In this document: piece by piece, positions 36,853 to 47,232 of the stretch
Numbering within the stretch: the first letter of the stretch is position 1
Layout: each line of letters begins with the position of its first letter
Origin: Hylemonella sp. UBA6679
GTDB taxonomy: Bacteria; Pseudomonadota; Gammaproteobacteria; Burkholderiales; Burkholderiaceae_C
Direction: 5' to 3'
DNA: 64,000 bases
Assembly (NCBI GenBank): GCA_002454975.1
Contig: DKJZ01000041.1
Span: 1 to 64,000 of the forward strand
Translations under genes and position numbers: made by a program
The notes under the pieces: model-generated
Database searches by the model: none
Told to the model about the DNA's origin: nothing
What the model saw: the letters and a program-made list of their open reading frames with translations, nothing else

Positions 36853-37293
36853 ATGAACATTCTGGTGCTGCACGGGGTCAACCTCAACATGTTTGGCAAA
36901 CGCGACGCCTCGCAGTACGGCACGGCCACGCTCGCCGACATCGACCAACAGTTGCACACGCTCGCTGACCAGCTGGGTGTGTCGGTCACTTGCTTTCAAA
37001 CCAACTTTGAAGGCGCCATGTGCGAGCGCATCCACCAGGCCTTTGAAGAAGGCGTGCACGCCGTGGTGATCAATGCCGGCGCCTGGACGCACTACAGCTA
37101 CGCCATCCGCGACGCGCTGGCCATTCTGAAGTGCCCCATCGTTGAGGTGCACATGTCCAACATCCACGCGCGCGAGCCGTTTCGGCACGTGTCGGTGTTT
37201 GCCGAGATTGTCAAAGGCCAAATTTGCGGCCTGGGCGTGGACAGCTACCTCGAAGGCCTGCGCGCCGCCGTGAAAGCAGCGCGCGCGGTTTAG
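36853..37293 (+). CDS. aroQ: 3-dehydroquinate dehydratase, type II
   Basis: 146 residues. Dehydrates 3-dehydroquinate in the shikimate pathway. LVLHGVNLNMFGKRD at the N-terminus, catalytic Tyr in SQYG, FQTNFEG, INAGAWTHYSYAIRDA and the conserved VEVHMSNIHAREPFRH segment. The N-terminal upstream codons of the open frame are discarded because ATG 36853 begins the family sequence. The stop overlaps the DUF4143 gene stop by four bases, tail to tail. Confidence 0.97.
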   Translation: MNILVLHGVNLNMFGKRDASQYGTATLADIDQQLHTLADQLGVSVTCFQTNFEGAMCERIHQAFEEGVHAVVINAGAWTHYSYAIRDALAILKCPIVEVHMSNIHAREPFRHVSVFAEIVKGQICGLGVDSYLEGLRAAVKAARAV

Positions 37294-38465
37294 GCCTGTT
37301 CCCGCAGCTGCTGCATCAAGGCAGACAAGCCTATGGCGCAGCCACCATGCCGCAAGGGAAATGTCTCGCTGCCCGGGTAGACCACGAAACGTTGCGTGAG
37401 TGCCAAGTCGTCGCAGGCGATGTCAAACCCTTTGCTTACCGTGGGCGCGCTGGCGCGTTTGATTTCGACCGCCATCCAAGGCTGGCCTGCTCTCTCAAAC
37501 ACCAGGTCAATTTCAGCACCAGCATGGGTGCGGTACACATACGGTGTGCAACGGGGTCCCGCGGCGGCGATCAGGTTTTCAATGCAAAAGCCTTCATAAC
37601 TTGGCCCACAAATCGGGTGCCCTAGCACATCGTCCAACGCGCACAAGCCCAACAAAGCATGCACCAACCCGCTGTCGCGCACGTACAGCTTGGGGGCTTT
37701 GACCAGGCGCTTGCCCAAGTTGCCGCTCCAAGGCCTTAGCCGGCGAACCAGTTGCAGGTCAACCAGCAGGTCGATGTACCGCTCTACTGCAGGGCTGCTG
37801 ACGCCCAAACCACCGGCCAGGCGGCTGAGCTGCGCCGTCGCGCCTTGCTGATGGGCCAACATGGTCCACAAGCGGCCCACAGTTTCAGCCGGCAAACGGG
37901 GGGCAAACATGGGTACGTCGCGCTGTAAGTAGCTGCGAACAAAATCTTCACGCCAGGCCAAACTGGTGGTGTTATCGCTGGCCAGCAGGCTTTCCGGAAA
38001 ACCGCCTCGCAACCACAAGGTATCGGCTGGCTGTGTTGCTGGCCATTCCATGGCGTTGATGGGGCCAATGTCCAGGTAGGCCACACGCCCGGCCAGGGTC
38101 TCGCTGCTTTGCTGCATCAAGTCCAAGGAGGCCGAGCCCAGCAGTAAAAAATGCCCGTAACGCTGGCCAGCGCGGCGACGTTCGTCGATGATGCCCCGCA
38201 GGATGTCAAACAAGCCAGGCAGCCGGTGAATTTCATCCAGAATCACCAGCTTTGAACCCTGCGCGCGCAGATAGGCATCGGCATCTTGCAAACGTAGGCG
38301 GTCTGAAGGCCGCTCTAAATCCAGGTACACCGCCTGCGAGGGCCATGTTTGGGCCACCGTCAACGCCAAGGTGGTTTTACCCACCTGGCGTGGGCCAAGC
38401 AGCACCACAGCAGGTGCTTGCTGCAGCTTTTTTTGGAGCTGAAGGAAGGTGTGACGGTCTATCAT
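37290..38465 (-). CDS. DUF4143-type AAA ATPase with nuclease-like C-terminus
   Basis: 391 residues from ATG 38465. N-terminal AAA domain with Walker A GPRQVGKTTL at about 29-38 and Walker B KLVILDEIHRL. C-terminal DUF4143 domain with a PD-(D/E)XK-like pattern: AGAEIDLVF and VEIKRA. This family is common on accessory and genomic-island DNA. Its role is unknown. No operon partner. It separates aroQ from groEL. Confidence 0.85.
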   Translation of the reverse strand: MIDRHTFLQLQKKLQQAPAVVLLGPRQVGKTTLALTVAQTWPSQAVYLDLERPSDRLRLQDADAYLRAQGSKLVILDEIHRLPGLFDILRGIIDERRRAGQRYGHFLLLGSASLDLMQQSSETLAGRVAYLDIGPINAMEWPATQPADTLWLRGGFPESLLASDNTTSLAWREDFVRSYLQRDVPMFAPRLPAETVGRLWTMLAHQQGATAQLSRLAGGLGVSSPAVERYIDLLVDLQLVRRLRPWSGNLGKRLVKAPKLYVRDSGLVHALLGLCALDDVLGHPICGPSYEGFCIENLIAAAGPRCTPYVYRTHAGAEIDLVFERAGQPWMAVEIKRASAPTVSKGFDIACDDLALTQRFVVYPGSETFPLRHGGCAIGLSALMQQLREQA

Positions 38466-38536
38466 CCTTGAAATTTTAACGCTTGACGTTGATTTTTCAA
38501 GGTTGATAACAGGGTTGTATGGCCCCTGACCATAAA

Positions 38537-38566
38537 AAAACCCCGAAGTTCTCACTTCGGGGTTTT
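38537..38566 (-). terminator. groESL terminator
   Basis: AAAACCCCGAAG and CTTCGGGGTTTT form a 12-bp stem with a TTCTCA loop; the minus strand continues with T-rich sequence. It lies 24 bp after the groEL stop. Confidence 0.93.
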
Positions 38567-38589
38567 GTTTGCGCCAAGGCAAGGAGCAA

Positions 38590-40248
<1,659 letters not shown>

Positions 40249-40320
40249 CTAAGAATTAAGTTAAAAATCAGCGCTGAGCCTTGAAATACCAAGCAACTCA
40301 GCTATCAAATTGAGAGTGAA

Positions 40321-40611
40321 TTACTTCTCGACAACCGCAAACAGGTCGTCTTCTTTCATCACGAGGAGTTCGTCGCCATCAACCTTGACGGTCTGGCCGC
40401 TGTACTTGCCGAACAACACGCGGTCGCCCACTTTCACCGACAGGGCCTTGGTCTCGCCTTTGTCGTTGGTTTTGCCGGGGCCCACAGCCAAGACTTCACC
40501 TTGATCAGGCTTTTCAGCAGCGCTGTCAGGAATGACGATGCCGGAGGCGGTTTTGGTTTCGTTTTCCACGCGCTTAACAATCACGCGGTCGGCCAGAGGA
40601 CGCAGTTTCAT
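40321..40611 (-). CDS. groES: Co-chaperonin GroES
   Basis: 96 residues, heptameric lid of Gro[13 protein letters not shown] at the N-terminus, the mobile loop [19 protein letters not shown] and the C-terminal [14 protein letters not shown]. First gene of the operon, with CIRCE 73 bp upstream. Confidence 0.99.
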   Translation of the reverse strand: MKLRPLADRVIVKRVENETKTASGIVIPDSAAEKPDQGEVLAVGPGKTNDKGETKALSVKVGDRVLFGKYSGQTVKVDGDELLVMKEDDLFAVVEK

Positions 40612-40683
40612 TGAAATCTCCTTGAGACTAAGTTAAAGGCTGCCAGCAACCGGCTGGCAACCAGGATCACACGTGGAGCCTTG

Positions 40684-40710
40684 TTAGCACTCAACTCCAT
40701 CGAGTGCTAA
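40684..40710 (-). promoter_or_regulatory. CIRCE operator for HrcA
   Basis: TTAGCACTC, nine bases, GAGTGCTAA: a perfect CIRCE element upstream of groES. HrcA repression, relieved at heat shock, is established for such sites. Confidence 0.97.
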
Positions 40711-40819
40711 TGATAAGGCCAAAACGACGCATTTCAAGAGCGATTGCGTGACACAGGTCAAACCAGACACCGGCGCACAGCGCGACCATCACCGCCTATC
40801 AACTCAGCAGGAGCAGGCG

Positions 40820-41248
40820 ATGCACGTACGAAAAAGCGCAATGGTATGGGGTTTGTTGGTGCTGGCGGGCACCTCGGTCGCGCAAGTTAAGCCGCAAATG
40901 ACGCGTGATGACGTCGGTAAGCGTGAATTTGAGGCCAACTGCGCCAGTTGTCACGGCATGGACGGCAAAGGCCGCGGCCCGCTGGTGGAGTTTTTGCGCA
41001 AGAGCCCACCCGACCTCACCCAACTCACCAAAAACAACCAGGGTGTCTTTCCCATGAACCGGCTCTACACCACCATTGAGGGCGAGAACGTGCCCGCCCA
41101 TGGCAGCCGCGACATGCCGGTGTGGGGCCGCGACTACCGCCAAAAAGACGCCGAGTACTACATGGACGCCCCTTACGACGCCCAAGGCCTGGTGCGCGCC
41201 CGCATTTTGTCGTTGCTGGAATACATCCACCGTTTACAGGTGAAGTGA
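40820..41248 (+). CDS. Periplasmic mono-haem cytochrome c
   Basis: 142 residues from ATG 40820, chosen for AGGAG upstream; the longer frame back to 40748 lacks a ribosome site. Signal peptide to about residue 22 (GLLVLAGTSVAQ). CASCHG haem motif at about 38-43 and a distal Met in FPMNRL or DMPVWG. An electron carrier, partner not identified. Divergent from groESL. Confidence 0.88.
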   Translation: MHVRKSAMVWGLLVLAGTSVAQVKPQMTRDDVGKREFEANCASCHGMDGKGRGPLVEFLRKSPPDLTQLTKNNQGVFPMNRLYTTIEGENVPAHGSRDMPVWGRDYRQKDAEYYMDAPYDAQGLVRARILSLLEYIHRLQVK

Positions 41249-41302
41249 AAGTCGCGAGATGATTGGTTTGACCGCAATGTATCTCAATTGATACAATTGA
41301 GT

Positions 41303-41465
41303 ATGCGGTCGATTTACACCACCGAAGTGTTCGATGCCGGGTTTTCGAGTGTATTTCACGCTACGTGGTCTCGAAATCGTCATCTTGCTTGCTGGCGGTG
41401 ACAAGTCGACCCAACCCAAAGACATTCAAACTGCGCAGAATTTGGCGCGACAACTCAAGGAGTGA
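41303..41465 (+). pseudogene. HigB-type toxin remnant with internal deletion
   Basis: ATG 41303 begins MRSIYTTEVFD, the start of the RelE/HigB family partnered with TIGR02684-type antidotes. The frame then jumps at about 41336-41342 to PGFRVYFTLRGLEIVILLAGGDKST and the C-terminal ARQLKE with its stop. Roughly 45 residues in the middle are missing and the frame is lost. The antidote follows three bases after the stop. The deletion could be a way to disarm the module. Confidence 0.8.
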
Positions 41466-41468
41466 GCG

Positions 41469-41774
41469 ATGACCGCTTTGAAGCTTCGTCAGTGGAACAG
41501 TGCCGAATACCTCAAGAGTGAGGAGGACATGGCCATGTACCTCGAGGCCTGCTTACAAGAGGCGGGCGACGATGCCGCCTTGATCGCCAAAGCCTTGGGT
41601 ACCATTGCCCGCGCCAAAGGAATGACGCAACTCTCGCGCGACACGGGTTTGGGCCGTGAAAGTCTTTACAAAGCGCTTTCTGGCGAAGGCAACCCAAGTT
41701 TTGCAACCATACTGAAAGTCACGGCTGCGCTGGGCATCCAGCTGCACGCCCAGCCGTTACAAGCCGCAAGTTGA
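41469..41774 (+). CDS. Addiction-module antidote (HigA-like, TIGR02684 type)
   Basis: 101 residues. Cro/C1-like helix-turn-helix in the middle (GMTQLSRDTGLGRESLYKALSGEGNPSFATILKVTAALGIQL). The MTALKLRQWNSAEYLKSEEDMAMYL N-terminus is typical of antidotes beside RelE-type killers. Intact although its toxin is deleted, so it is now an orphan that could also counter toxins elsewhere. Confidence 0.88.
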   Translation: MTALKLRQWNSAEYLKSEEDMAMYLEACLQEAGDDAALIAKALGTIARAKGMTQLSRDTGLGRESLYKALSGEGNPSFATILKVTAALGIQLHAQPLQAAS

Positions 41775-42089
41775 GCGCTGTCGTTTACACACCATTTGCA
41801 CTAGAGGGTTAGCTCAAAGTAAGCTTTGATGTCAGTGATCAATAAGTAACTTAAAGCCACCCCCTGAAGCCCTGTTCACCTTAGCCGGTTGCAGGGCTTT
41901 TTCATGCCCATCCTTGCTCCTAGGTGATCGATGTCAAACCCACTGCTTTACTTGCAGGAGAGCATGGGCAGTCTAACAACGACAAAACGTGTTCACTTAG
42001 AAGCCAGAAAAGCTGCGCAATCGTGGTTTAAACCTGCTGGTTTGTTGCAAAAAACAAACGTTTTAAGCTGTATTTCAACCTAAAAATTC
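41775..42089 (+). other. Intergenic region upstream of the recombinase, no gene
   Basis: No coding frame. Holds a terminator-like stem, AGCCCTG (41868-41874) and CAGGGCT (41892-41898) plus TTTT, and AT-rich sequence toward 42080. Confidence 0.5.
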
Positions 42090-42110
42090 GTGAATAAGCC
42101 TTTTAGGTTG
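42076..42110. other. Perfect 10-bp inverted repeat at the recombinase start
   Basis: CAACCTAAAA (42076-42085) and TTTTAGGTTG (42101-42110) with a 15-base spacer that contains the possible GTG start. Could be an operator, an att-type core-binding site or an RNA hairpin. Confidence 0.5.
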
Positions 42111-43496
42111 GACATTAGTCGCGTTCAAACAAGCCGACCTGAAATTTCGTCTTACGAAATGTTGCTCGAAACCCCCATCCCTCCGGCCAACGACGCCAAG
42201 TTCGGTTTACCGAGCCGAAGTCGCACCGTGCCGATTCCGGAAAGTATCACACCTGTGCCGGGGTACCCACGCAAGTTGGTGGTGTTCAAAATCACAGCCA
42301 GCAAGTACTGGCAAGTCCGGTGTTGGATAGGGGGGGCGCACCTACAAGCGCAGCTCGCACAGCATGAGTCTGAAAGTCGCACAGTCGTTTGCGCGAGTAC
42401 TTTACGAGCAATTGCTGGCCCAAACACAACCTGCCAGCGCGGTTTTCAACCCGCCAAAAGTCTTCACCCGCGCCAAAGTTCACAGCCCTGAATCCACCTT
42501 TGGCCAGCTTGCAGAAGACATGTACCTGGCAGAAAAAGCCCGCACCGAACGCAGCGAATTTGCACGCGGCAGCTTGCAAGTGCTGCGCAACCGGCTTGAT
42601 GCTCACATCTTGCCGCGTTGGCGCGACATGCCCATGGCCCAAGTGGGTTACCCGCAACTCATGGCGTTTTTGCAAGACATGAGCGTGGACATGAGCACCA
42701 TCACATTGAGCCAATATTTCGTGGCTATTAGCAAGGTGTTTAACCACGCTTTTCGCATGGGGGTGATCAAAACCACGCCTGAATTTCCTAAGGTAAAAAT
42801 AAAAACCCAGTCACGCGAGGCATTCACGCCCACCGAATATTGGCGCATTTTGCGCACCGCGCGCAGCCTGCGCGGCAACCCCCCCCCCCTGATAGCCAGC
42901 GGTCACTGCGTAAAAATTACAAACTCATTTACAGCGACGACCACATGCCGCCCGATTTGGCTTGGGCCGTGGGTTTCATGGTCAACAGCTTTATTCGGCC
43001 CAGCGATTTAAAAACACTCAAACACAAACACGTGGAGGTGGTCAAAGCGCACAACACCTATTTGCGCTTAACGCTGCCTGAAACCAAAAGCCACGACGCG
43101 CCCATCGTCACGCTGTTTCCGGCCGTGCGTATTTACCGGCAAATTTGTTTACACCAACAAGCCCTGAGCCGAGCCGGCCCCGATGATTATGTGTTTTTGC
43201 CACATTTGAAAGACCGCAACTACGCCCTCAATGTGCTCAACCTCATGTTCAATTGGGTGCTGAAAGTGACGGGTTTGAAAACCAATGCGCATGGCTTACC
43301 CCGCTCGATGTACAGCCTGCGCCACTCGGCCATCACGTTTCGTTTGTTGTATGGCCACGGTATTGATTTGCTGACCTTGGCAAGAAATGCACGCACCAGT
43401 GTGGAAGTGAACATCAACCACTACGCCAGCACAGTGAGCGGCGAACAAAACATTGCGTTGCTACAAAGTAGGCGAACGCGGCTGGGCACGACTTAA
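42090..43496 (+). pseudogene. Tyrosine recombinase/phage integrase with two frameshifts
   Basis: One protein is spread over three frames. The N-terminal part ends KYWQVRCWIGG. A run of seven G (42330-42336), one more than the frame needs, breaks it before RTYKRSSHSMSLKVAQSF. The second part (SAM-like core-binding domain, AEDMYLAEKARTE onward) is broken at a run of eleven C (42879-42889). The third part holds the catalytic domain with Arg in FIRPSDLKTLK, SLRHSAIT and Tyr in NINHYAS. The box-II HxxR reads YSLR, a change from His. The start could also be ATG 42159. Homopolymer position allows either sequencing error or phase variation. Confidence 0.85.
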
Positions 43497-43501
43497 AAAT
43501 A

Positions 43502-43533
43502 AAAACCCCGCCACATTGCTGTAGCGGGGTTTT
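43502..43533. terminator. Bidirectional terminator between recombinase and porin copy
   Basis: AAAACCCCGC and GCGGGGTTTT with T or A runs on both sides, between convergent genes. Homologous to the terminator of the first porin. Confidence 0.9.
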
Positions 43534-43571
43534 AAGCTTTTAACCTTTAACTGGCTGATGCCAGCATGAGA

Positions 43572-44675
43572 TTAGAAAGTGTGCAGGATACCAACTGAGG
43601 TCACCGAGCGCTTGGTGTCAACGTTAGCACCCGCTTGTGTGCCTTCCAGCTTGTTGGTCACGCCAGTTTTGACGTAGGCCAAAGTGCGCTTGCTCAGAGT
43701 GTATTCAGCACCCAACACGTAGTCGCTACCGCTGCGGTCGCCATTGGAAGCGGCGGCACCAGTGATATTTGAGGCAAAAGTGTTTCGGCCAATTTGAGCA
43801 ATTGCTGTCACAGCACCAAAGGGCACGGCAACGCCAAGGTTTGTCTCAGTTGCGGTCGAGTCTTGAGCCAACAAGCTGCTAGGTGTGTTTTTGACGGTGA
43901 TGTAGTTACCGTTCAGACGGAAAGAACCGAAGTCATAAGAGGCGGCAGCCAAAGTCATCTCTGTCTTAGCAGTCGCTGCGGTAGCAACAGCTTCAACAGA
44001 ACCAAAGCCAACACCAACCATCAACGGGCCGTTGGAATAAATCGCTGTTGCGTTTGTATTGCGACCGATGTTATCGGCTGCTGCTTGAGCAGCAGTGGCG
44101 CCAGCAGCAGCGTTTGAGCCAGAGATAGAGGCATCATTGTTACCGATAGATGCCTTAATCACTACACCACCAATTGAAGGCGATGTGTAAATCACTTGAC
44201 GATCAACAGTCGAACCAACACCAGCAGCTAAACCAACGGTGCTCAAATAGCTCTGCTTGTTGACATCGGTAGCAGTGGCTAAGGAGAAGGTAGGCAGGTA
44301 ATCGCGACCCAAAGCGATGGAGCCGAAACCGCCAGACAGTCCCAGCAAGGAAGTACGGTTGAAAGATGTACCACCAGCGCCAGTACCAGTATCTGCACCA
44401 GACGCGCCAACACGACCATTAGCAGGGAACAAGTCCATTTCGAACTTGAAGTTGGCTTTCAAACCGCCGCCCAAATCTTCAGTGCCCATGATGCCCCAGT
44501 TGCTGGATGCATTATTGTGAGAAGTAACACCGGACAAACGGGCATCAGCAGAAACGCCATTCACAGAAGTGGTATTTACTTGATTTGCATAGCCAACATC
44601 AGCGCGGCCGTACAAAGTCACAGAAGATTGAGCAAAAGAAGCGGTGGCAGCCAGGGCAGCCAGTGCAGCTGTCTT
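43572..44675 (-). pseudogene. Second porin, start codon and promoter lost
   Basis: About 367 codons of a Burkholderia-type porin ending in Phe (ILHTF). In frame upstream one reads KTAALAALAATASFAQSSVTLYG, a signal peptide that lacks only its first two codons (Met-Lys). At 44675 the homology to the first porin stops and unrelated sequence begins, with a stop codon at 44688-44690. The only alternative start, a GTG at 44621, would leave no signal peptide. The downstream region and terminator are homologous to those of the porin at 29948-31054. Confidence 0.82.
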
Positions 44676-44748
44676 GGCTGACCTGGGTCAAAGTGGCTTG
44701 AAGCGCCCCAAAATCGGGCGGGTCAGCGGCGCGCCTCATAATGTGGCC

Positions 44749-45495
44749 ATGCAAGCTTGGATCGACCGACTGCATGGCTACACGCTGATCGCCGGCCTGG
44801 TGCTGGTGCGTTCGCGTCGCCTGCGTGAGCCGCTGATGCGGCGGGAGTTCGATCGCCAGCTCCACGAAATTGGCGTGGCGGCCATCCCTGTCATGGGCAC
44901 CCTGGCCGTGCTCACGGGAGCAAGCCTGATGAACCAGGCCATGGCCATTGCCGGGGCCAACAACACCACGGCCATGCGCTGGCTGTTTTACGCGCTGGTG
45001 TTTGAACTTGCCCCGCTGATTTGTGCGCTGGTGACTGTGGCGCGTACCAGCGCCTCGATGGCCTCAGAGTTGGCCGTGATGAACCTGCACAACGAGTACG
45101 CATCTCTCAAGCGCTGGGGCATCGAGCCCGCCGACCACTTGTTGCTGCCTCGCGTGGCCGCGCTGGCCCTGGGCTTGCCCGCACTCACCATCTTGTTTCA
45201 GTTGGCCGCGCTGCTCAGCGGTTGGCTGGCCACGGCCTTGTTGCAAGACCTGCCCCTGGTTGAGGTGTTTGACGAGGTGATGGACGCTGCCAACGCCGCC
45301 CTGGTGCTGGTGGCGCTGCTCAAAAGCGCCTTGCTGGGCCTGCTCATTGGTGTGATCGCCACGCACCACGGCAGCACGGCTTCGCGCCACAGCCGCGCGG
45401 TGTCAGATTGCGGCATCCACGCGGTGGGCAACAGCCTGGTGGCGGTGTTTGTGGTGACGGTGGTGTTTGCCTTGCTGGTGTTTTGGGCGCGTTAA
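44749..45495 (+). CDS. MlaE/YrbE-type ABC permease
   Basis: 248 residues with five to six membrane segments and the MlaE pattern FELAPLICALVTVARTSASMASELAVMNLHNEYASLKRWGI-like region (seen at about 115-150), a coupling helix and LPRVAALALGLPALTI. MlaE is the permease of MCE lipid transporters in the inner membrane. ATG 44749 gives a normal family length; codons upstream (44644-44748) overlap the porin remnant. First gene of the nine-gene operon. A CATAAT -10-like element lies only six bases before the ATG, so the transcript might be leaderless. Confidence 0.88.
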   Translation: MQAWIDRLHGYTLIAGLVLVRSRRLREPLMRREFDRQLHEIGVAAIPVMGTLAVLTGASLMNQAMAIAGANNTTAMRWLFYALVFELAPLICALVTVARTSASMASELAVMNLHNEYASLKRWGIEPADHLLLPRVAALALGLPALTILFQLAALLSGWLATALLQDLPLVEVFDEVMDAANAALVLVALLKSALLGLLIGVIATHHGSTASRHSRAVSDCGIHAVGNSLVAVFVVTVVFALLVFWAR

Positions 45496-45510
45496 AAGGT
45501 AGTCATACCT

Positions 45511-47232
45511 ATGAACTTAGACCGCCTTCAACTTGCTGCCGCCTCAGGGGTACGACGCGCCGGAGCTCGGGCTTACCTGGCGCTGGCGCTTTTGTTTTCT
45601 TTGTTGATGGTGGTGGACCTCGGGCTGGTCAAGCTGGTGGCAACGGCCGACACCAAGGTGTTTGACACCCTCATTTCCAAGCGCCTGTTCTACCCCAAGG
45701 CCGACCCGGAGATCGTCATCATCGACATCGACGAGGCCAGCTTGGCGGGCATGGCACCTGAGTTTGGCCGCTGGCCCTGGCCCAACCAAGTCTTGGGCGA
45801 GCTGGTGCAGGGCATCGAGCCGCAAAAGCCGCGCGCCATCGTGTTTGATATTTTGTTCTCTGACCCCGATGTGCAGCGCCCGCAAAGTGATGCTGCCTTC
45901 AATGCAGCCATTGAGCAATCGACCACCACGTTTTTTCCCATGCTGCGGCTTGACCCGCAAAACGACGCTCTGAGCAAAATCCCGGTGGGCGCCCTGCCAG
46001 GTGTGAGCCCTATCGTGCCCGGCAGCAACCCCAACCCCGACACCACGGTGGCCATGATCTTGCCCAAGGTGCCAGCCGCGCTCGACAACGGCCGCCTGGG
46101 CTCGCACCAGGTCACGCCCGATGCCGACGGCATCATCCGCCGCTACCCTGCCTGGATCGAGCACGCTGGCTGGCGTATTCCAGCTTTGCCCCAGCGCGTG
46201 GCGCAAGAGCTGGGTTTTGCGGGCTCGCCCCAGCAAGAGGTGCTGCTGAACTGGCGCGGCAAACCCTTTTCTTACACCTACCTCTCGTTTGTGGAGGTGT
46301 ACCGCCAGATCAAAGCGCGCCCAGACGCCGCCAAGCCAGGCGACCCAGCCTCACGCCCCGCGTTTGATTTCCACAACAAAATCGTGCTGATCGGCTCCAC
46401 CGCCCCAAGCCTGTTTGATGTGAAGGGCACGCCCATGGCGCACATCCACCCCGGGGTGGAAATTTTGGCCACCGCCATCGACAACTTGCGCCACGGCGAC
46501 TACCTGCACGAGCGCCCCTCGTGGGTGATGACCAGCGTGGCGCTGTTGCTGATTTGGAGCATGGCCCTGGCCCTGTACAAGCAGGTGCGCATCGAGGTGT
46601 TTGACAAGGTCTTCGGTGTCTTGCAAGGTGCGTTGGTGGGCCTGGCTTTTGTGGTGCTCAATGTTTCGCACTGGTACATCGACACCTCGGCGCCGCTGTC
46701 TTTGGGTTTGTTGTACTTTGCCATTTGCCGGGTGTATTACGGCCTGTCGCAAAAATGGTTGGCCGATGCGCAGGTGCGCAGCCTGAGCCAAAGCACCGAA
46801 GGCGAGAGACTGCTGGGCGTGCTGGTGGTAAAGCTCGATGCCGTCACGCCGCAAGAGCGCCGCCGCCTCAAAGGGCACATCGACACGCTGGTGGCCAAGT
46901 CTCAACTGGGGGCAGGGCGCATCACCAACCTGGTGGAAGACCCGGGCTTTGTGCAAAGCGTGTTTGCCGACGTGATGCTGGTGTACTGGCTCACGCCCGA
47001 CTTGCAAGCACCCTGGGCCGCAGAGGCGCAAGCCTTGCGCGAAGCCTTGCAAGCCGCCTGCGCCAGCCAAGCCAGCGCCGGGCGGCTGCACTTCGCCCAG
47101 GCCAGCCAAACCTTGCATTGGCAGGCGGCTCACGGATGGACAGCCCCTGCCTTTGCCACTATTCTCAACGCGTTAAGCCAAATCACACACGGGGACACAC
47201 CTCATGAACCGACCCACACCCCTGCCTCTTGA
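45511..47232 (+). CDS. CHASE2-domain membrane sensor without recognised output
   Basis: 573 residues. One N-terminal membrane segment (about 22-45), an extracytoplasmic CHASE2 domain (about 50-325; YPKADPEIVIIDIDEASL, GRWPWPNQVLGELV, FDILFSDPD), then three membrane segments (about 335-355, 365-390, 393-415), the standard CHASE2 arrangement. The cytosolic tail (about 420-573) usually carries a cyclase or kinase; here I recognise neither. It is Ala/Gln-rich and may be degenerate or a protein-binding module. Starts 15 bp after the permease. Confidence 0.85.
   Translation: MNLDRLQLAAASGVRRAGARAYLALALLFSLLMVVDLGLVKLVATADTKVFDTLISKRLFYPKADPEIVIIDIDEASLAGMAPEFGRWPWPNQVLGELVQGIEPQKPRAIVFDILFSDPDVQRPQSDAAFNAAIEQSTTTFFPMLRLDPQNDALSKIPVGALPGVSPIVPGSNPNPDTTVAMILPKVPAALDNGRLGSHQVTPDADGIIRRYPAWIEHAGWRIPALPQRVAQELGFAGSPQQEVLLNWRGKPFSYTYLSFVEVYRQIKARPDAAKPGDPASRPAFDFHNKIVLIGSTAPSLFDVKGTPMAHIHPGVEILATAIDNLRHGDYLHERPSWVMTSVALLLIWSMALALYKQVRIEVFDKVFGVLQGALVGLAFVVLNVSHWYIDTSAPLSLGLLYFAICRVYYGLSQKWLADAQVRSLSQSTEGERLLGVLVVKLDAVTPQERRRLKGHIDTLVAKSQLGAGRITNLVEDPGFVQSVFADVMLVYWLTPDLQAPWAAEAQALREALQAACASQASAGRLHFAQASQTLHWQAAHGWTAPAFATILNALSQITHGDTPHEPTHTPAS

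Noticed and set aside
41303..44675. Complete prophage or integrative element
   Set aside because: Only a broken recombinase is present; no structural, replication or transfer genes and no clear att repeats around it.
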